Shown one piece after another: positions 51,986 to 55,194 of a stretch of 55,194 bases of DNA. The notes under the pieces were generated by a model that ran no database searches, was not told where the DNA came from, and saw nothing but the letters and a program-made list of their open reading frames with translations. Within the stretch, counting starts at the first letter, position 1; each line of letters starts with the position of its first letter. Source of the stretch: Leptothoe spongobia TAU-MAC 1115. GTDB taxonomy: Bacteria > Cyanobacteriota > Cyanobacteriia > Phormidesmidales > Phormidesmidaceae. The translations under genes and the position numbers were made by a program. The stretch is from positions 1 through 55,194 of the forward strand of contig NZ_JADOES010000036.1 of the NCBI RefSeq assembly GCF_018739885.1, written 5' to 3'.

Positions 51986-53344
51986 ATGACGATGGGACAG
52001 GGTGATAGTCAATGGCAAGTGATTACAGGTGGGGTAACTGCACCCCAGGGATTTACTGCCGCTGGAATCAGTGCTGGGCTAAAGGCATCGGGTGCGCCGG
52101 ATTTGGCGCTGATTGTGTCAGAAAATGATGCGATCGCAGCCGCCGTCTATACCCAATCCCAGGTACGTGCCGCCTGTATCGACTTTTGCCAACAGCAGCT
52201 AGAAAACCAACCCTCCGCCCGAGCCATCCTTTGTAACTCAGGTCAGGCCAACGCATGTACTGGCCAGCAAGGCTGGGACGATACTGTGACCATGGCAACG
52301 GCTACTGCTAAGGGCATTGGTACTAACCTCGATCAAGTACTGATCGCCTCCACCGGAGTCATTGGTCAGCGGATTAAAATGAATCCCCTTTTGGCTCATG
52401 TACCCACGCTTGTAGCACAACTATCTGAACAGGGAAACGATGCTGTAGCTAAGGCTATTGTAACCACCGATCTGGTAACCAAAACCTATGCCTTGGAAAC
52501 CACCATCGACGAACGCCCTGTGCGTATCGGAGGCATTGCTAAAGGATCAGGCATGATTCACCCAAATATGGCCACCATGCTGTCCTTTATTACCTGCGAT
52601 GCAGCCATCTCACCGGGGCTCTGGCAAAGTATGTTGGCACGCGCGGTGGACCGCAGCTTTAATCAAATCACCGTTGATGGCGATACCAGTACTAACGATA
52701 CCGTGATTGCCCTAGCCAATGGTCAATCACGCACAGCAGCCATCACATCGCCAGGCCCCGATGCTGACAAGCTAGAAGCAATGTTGACCGAGCTATGCAT
52801 TTACCTAGCCAAAAGCATTGCCCGTGATGGAGAGGGAGCCACTTGCCTGATCGAAGTCAATGTCGCTGGAGCTGCCACCGATGAAGATGCTCGAAAAATT
52901 GCTCGCACCGTTGCCGGTTCTTCCCTGGTCAAGTCAGCTATCTTTGGTCGCGATCCGAATTGGGGACGAATTGCAGGGGCCATAGGTCGAGCCGGTGTCT
53001 CCCTTGATCAATCCCAATTAACGATTTCCTTGGGAGAATTTGTTTTACTCGACCACGGTCAACCCCACAATTTTGATCCCATTGCTGCCCACACCTACCT
53101 CAAGCAATGCTCAGACCTAAGCTCACAAGCATTCGCCCAACAAATTCTACAAAATTCTGCTCAGTCTAACGACATCACAACCACTGAGGAACAGGCTCGC
53201 GGGCGTCACACGATCGCGACTGAAGCCCTCGCCCATCCCGTCCAAATTGAAATTAGTGTAGGCAGTGGAGTAGGAATTGGTAAAGCTTGGGGATGTGATC
53301 TCAGCTACGATTATGTCAAAATCAACGCCGAATACACAACATAA
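51986..53344 (+). CDS. argJ: bifunctional glutamate N-acetyltransferase/N-acetylglutamate synthase ArgJ
   Basis: Transfers acetyl from N-acetylornithine to glutamate (and can use acetyl-CoA), closing the arginine cycle. The precursor cuts itself before the Thr in NMATMLSFITCD (about residue 195), giving two chains. GGIAKGSGMIHPN, VDGDTSTNDTV and the C-terminus AWGCDLSYDYVKINAEYTT are family hallmarks. At 452 residues it is about 35-40 longer than usual. The extra part (about 375-417; QAFAQQILQNSAQSNDITTTEE and following) lies just before the last strand pair and is polar and Gln/Asn-rich. A second ATG is two codons in. Confidence 0.95.
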   Translation: MTMGQGDSQWQVITGGVTAPQGFTAAGISAGLKASGAPDLALIVSENDAIAAAVYTQSQVRAACIDFCQQQLENQPSARAILCNSGQANACTGQQGWDDTVTMATATAKGIGTNLDQVLIASTGVIGQRIKMNPLLAHVPTLVAQLSEQGNDAVAKAIVTTDLVTKTYALETTIDERPVRIGGIAKGSGMIHPNMATMLSFITCDAAISPGLWQSMLARAVDRSFNQITVDGDTSTNDTVIALANGQSRTAAITSPGPDADKLEAMLTELCIYLAKSIARDGEGATCLIEVNVAGAATDEDARKIARTVAGSSLVKSAIFGRDPNWGRIAGAIGRAGVSLDQSQLTISLGEFVLLDHGQPHNFDPIAAHTYLKQCSDLSSQAFAQQILQNSAQSNDITTTEEQARGRHTIATEALAHPVQIEISVGSGVGIGKAWGCDLSYDYVKINAEYTT

Positions 53345-53387
53345 ATTCCTCTTCAAAATCTCTTCTGTGTCATATTGCATCAGCTGT

Positions 53388-53425
53388 AGCAAAATTTTCA
53401 GACTCTTTACTATGAAAATTTTGCT
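53388..53425 (+). other. 13-bp perfect hairpin after argJ
   Basis: AGCAAAATTTTCA (53388-53400) and TGAAAATTTTGCT (53413-53425) pair without mismatch around 12 bases. AT-rich and without T-run, it probably stabilises RNA rather than terminating. Confidence 0.6.
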
Positions 53426-53482
53426 CACATCTTAGAGAATTTCCACCTAGCTGATTGTTTCCAGGCTTTGAGCCCTTATCGG

Positions 53483-53529
53483 CTACTCTTAGTCAGTGGT
53501 CTATGAAATTGACCACTGACTAAGAGTAG
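53483..53529. terminator. 19-bp perfect hairpin shared by argJ and the TPR gene
   Basis: CTACTCTTAGTCAGTGGTC (53483-53501) pairs perfectly with 53511-53529, loop TATGAAATT. The TPR gene's stop codon (53522-53520, minus strand) is inside the right arm. No long T-run follows on either strand. Confidence 0.8.
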
Positions 53530-54113
53530 TGCCGCGATTGCAGCATCATTTCATCACGGGCACTGATAGCCCAGCTGTTATTAGGCTTTAACTTCAGAGA
53601 GAGATTAAAGTCTTGCAACGCCTCGTCATAATGCCCCATGAGCTTCAGCGTGGTTCCACGGGAAATCAGCCACTGCCAACGCTTGGGTCGATCATGCTTG
53701 ATCAAATGGCCAAAGTCACCAACGGCATTACCATAGTGACCCAGATCACGAAAAATAATTGCTCGATTGGCATAGGCCCAGAGATTTTGAGGATCCAAAT
53801 CAATCAATCGATCTAGATCTACCAAAGCTTCTCGGGTTTGCCCCAAATGCACATAGGTTAAAGCTCGATTTTTAAGAGCTCGAGGGTGGTTAGCACTCAG
53901 AGCCAAGGCCCTATCAAAATAACCAATGGCCTCCCTATGTATCTGCTGTTTCGCTAATGCTAATCCTGCATCTACGAGCTGATCAGGGGTTTCAGAAGTA
54001 GATGTCACTACATCAGTTATCACACTGGACTTACGACGAGATTGTCGCCTATGGGAGTTTTGATTAAACGGCGGGAACATTCGGACAGACTCATCACAAA
54101 CGATTAAGTCCAT
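53520..54113 (-). CDS. tetratricopeptide-repeat protein
   Basis: A 197-residue cytoplasmic protein (no signal peptide). After a basic leader (HRRQSRRKSS) four TPR units lie at about 44-77, 78-111, 112-145 and 146-179. They show the alternating A/G/Y pattern of the consensus: REAIGYFDRALALSANHPRA, GQTREALVDLDRLIDLDPQN, GHYGNAVGDFGHLIKHD and GHYDEALQDFNLSLKLKPNN. Such proteins are scaffolds; the partner is unknown. It converges with argJ. Its stop codon is in a perfect hairpin. Confidence 0.85.
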   Translation of the reverse strand: MDLIVCDESVRMFPPFNQNSHRRQSRRKSSVITDVVTSTSETPDQLVDAGLALAKQQIHREAIGYFDRALALSANHPRALKNRALTYVHLGQTREALVDLDRLIDLDPQNLWAYANRAIIFRDLGHYGNAVGDFGHLIKHDRPKRWQWLISRGTTLKLMGHYDEALQDFNLSLKLKPNNSWAISARDEMMLQSRHYS

Positions 54114-54472
54114 TCTGGCAAAAACACTTAACCTCTTTTATAAAATGATAGTAATCCTCAGAAGATTTCAGGATAGCTTCAAGAAGATTAAAGTTCTTCC
54201 TAAGCATCTAAACCCTAAATACAATAGGGTTTTCAAATACGCAGGAGAATTTTGACAACAATCACAGATGATTGTGACAACAATCACAGTGAGGCATCAG
54301 GAAGATTTTCGAAGAATAGTCAATATCCTTATCATGTGGTGCATTTATAAACAACTCACGTTGTTGTTATAGCGCAATGAGGACAAAGTGACACCCCATC
54401 CAAGTTGAAACTTGTCATTTCCCCTAGGGCAAATCCCTTATTCTGAAGGTGGACAAGGGTTAACATAACTTT
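54114..54472. promoter_or_regulatory. divergent promoter region with repeated ACAAC-TCAC motifs
   Basis: TGACAACAATCACAG occurs at 54253-54267 and again at 54275-54289 (period 22 bp). A shortened inverted form, AACAAC-TCAC-GTTGTT, is at 54350-54365. The third palindromic repeat copy follows at 54394-54452, only 20 bp before the SnoaL gene. Such repetition suggests a regulator acting on the SnoaL operon or the divergent TPR gene. Confidence 0.45.
54394..54452. repeat. dispersed palindromic repeat, copy 3 (inverted)
   Basis: Read on the minus strand this copy has TTGTCCACCTTCAGA, then TTGCC and GGGGAAA, then GTTTCAACTTGGATGGGG. It lines up with copy 1 over the flank AACC(C)TTGTCCAC, the TTGCC loop side and the TTTCAA-TTG arm. 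The arms no longer match as well, so the hairpin is degraded. Confidence 0.65.
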
Positions 54473-54913
54473 ATGAGTCAAGCTGCTACTACAATCCAAG
54501 CAATCTACACAGCCATTAATCATCGGGATATTCCTCAGGCCATTGCCCTGGTCGATGAACAATGCACCTACGAGGATTTAAACTTTTCTGCTACCTTTAT
54601 GGGCCGAGCGGCGGTCCAGGGATTATTTGAAGAGTCATGCCAGGCCGTGCCTGAAGATTTGCAGTTTGTCATTGATGATGTGACCGGAGACGATCGGGCC
54701 GTAGGTGTCATCTGGCACGTAGAACTTAGTGGTATGGCATTTCCCAATGGGCGCGGTGTGAGCTTCTATCGCTTTTCTCCTGAGAGTGGCAAACTCATCT
54801 ATGCCCGTGATTGTGTAGAGCCTACTATCAAGCCAGGTAAGATCGCATTTGTTATCATCCGCTGGGTTACGCCACTCCTGCGTTATTGGTTGGGCCGTCA
54901 GATATCTGAGTAG
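54473..54913 (+). CDS. SnoaL/NTF2-like domain protein
   Basis: A 146-residue protein with the cone-shaped NTF2-like fold: ATTIQAIYTAINHRDIPQAIALVDEQCTYEDLNFSATFMGRAAV is the helical start and pocket strand. LQFVIDDVTGDDRAVGVIWHVELSGMAFPNGRGVSFYRF provides the curved sheet. The end (AFVIIRWVTPLLRYWLGRQI) is an amphipathic or membrane-contacting helix. Related cyanobacterial proteins exist, but the ligand or reaction is not known. The next gene starts 2 bp after the stop, so the two are co-translated. Confidence 0.85.
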   Translation: MSQAATTIQAIYTAINHRDIPQAIALVDEQCTYEDLNFSATFMGRAAVQGLFEESCQAVPEDLQFVIDDVTGDDRAVGVIWHVELSGMAFPNGRGVSFYRFSPESGKLIYARDCVEPTIKPGKIAFVIIRWVTPLLRYWLGRQISE

Positions 54914-54915
54914 CT

Positions 54916-55122
54916 ATGAAAGATTCATCTATACCCCCCTCATCGATTGATCCATCTACATCTTTGCCATCAGTTCCCCCTCAGCCTAAAAACTGGATTT
55001 TTTGGTTATTGTGGATCGCCACTGCTATGTATGTGGGGTTGCTCCTGCTGTCCCCACCTGGTTGGTTGCCAGGTGATCCCGTATGGGCAATCCAACCAGA
55101 TACGATTCAAGAGATTCTATAG
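54916..55122 (+). pseudogene. truncated membrane-protein gene, possibly interrupted by an insertion
   Basis: Sixty-eight codons starting ATG 2 bp after the SnoaL gene. The proline/serine-rich leader is followed by one helix (NWIFWLLWIATAMYVGLLLL) and SPPGWLPGDPVWAIQPDTIQEIL. The TAG comes in what would be the middle of the next helix in relatives, which from memory continue with further membrane segments. From the stop codon the DNA reads TAGGAGTTACGCATTGAC, similar to TAGGACTTACGCA-type ends of cyanobacterial insertion sequences. An insertion from about 55119 onward is therefore plausible. The window ends 72 bp later, so the other end is not visible. Confidence 0.55.
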
Positions 55123-55194
55123 GAGTTACGCATTGACAAAAGTCCATCAATAGTATCAGGCAAAGGTAGCTTCTGTTGCATGGTCCAGAATAAA

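Noticed and set aside
1..55194. CRISPR arrays, toxin-antitoxin pairs, prophage or defence islands
   Set aside because: No regularly spaced repeats, integrases, phage structural genes or defence-type helicase/nuclease clusters are visible; the lone XRE regulator at 43145 has no toxin neighbour.

Overview
The window is a stretch of ordinary chromosome from an oxygenic cyanobacterium. Diagnostic genes are psbD (photosystem II D2), apcD (allophycocyanin alpha-B), chlP (geranylgeranyl reductase), the clock-output regulator rpaA, a plastoquinone-type chorismate lyase, a cyanobacterial Hfq next to dapF, two SLH-OprB porins, UPF0367 and a GH57 branching enzyme. The palindrome GCGATCGC (HIP1) occurs about 15 times in 55 kb, against about one expected, which is also typical of cyanobacteria. 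Genus cannot be decided from the sequence alone. There is no prophage, CRISPR array, rRNA operon or complete insertion sequence.  LAYOUT. 0.4-5 kb: two glycosyltransferases and a membrane-anchored protein of unknown function. 5-13 kb: a cyclic-nucleotide-domain/EAL protein, truB, a DUF1400 alpha/beta hydrolase, ligA, an MFS carrier. 13-21 kb: an unknown gene, chlP, rpaA, tRNA-Asn, a NYN nuclease, an ECF-type ATPase, UPF0367, a stand-alone psbD, a structured leader with a 24-codon ORF, and phhB. 21-26 kb: a long AT-rich region and two tandem porins. 26-31 kb: purL-purF, an unknown gene, apcD. 31-38 kb: rlmD, lpxD, GH57 enzyme, comFB-like gene, hfq. 38-43 kb: dapF-surE, then a two-gene permease system with a beta-propeller protein. 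43-50 kb: XRE regulator, CapA-like protein, PBP-A-like serine hydrolase, trmJ, chorismate lyase, tRNA-Leu. 50-55 kb: accC, unknown gene, argJ, TPR protein, SnoaL-like protein and a truncated membrane-protein gene at the edge.  HOW THE GENES FIT TOGETHER. Photosynthesis is represented by pigment phytylation (chlP), an extra D2 protein, an antenna terminal emitter (apcD) and quinone synthesis (chorismate lyase). Envelope functions include lpxD, the porins, PBP-A and the CapA-like protein. Core metabolism includes purL/purF, dapF, argJ and accC. Probable operons are purL-purF, dapF-surE (1-nt overlap), permease-TIGR03943-propeller (11-nt overlap, then 13 nt) and the SnoaL gene with the truncated gene after it (2-nt gap).  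MOST UNUSUAL POINTS. (1) Between psbD and phhB lies a compact unit with an extended -10 promoter, an 11-nt perfect Shine-Dalgarno, a 24-codon ORF, a possible pseudoknot across its stop codon and a strong hairpin. (2) A roughly 60-bp palindromic repeat family has three diverged copies in the window. (3) psbD stands without psbC, with its own terminator and a possible RpaB (HLR1) site. (4) Several near-perfect hairpins contain the stop codons of the genes they end. (5) A CapA-family protein appears to have lost its usual catalytic residues. (6) Helically phased direct repeats lie in three promoter regions.
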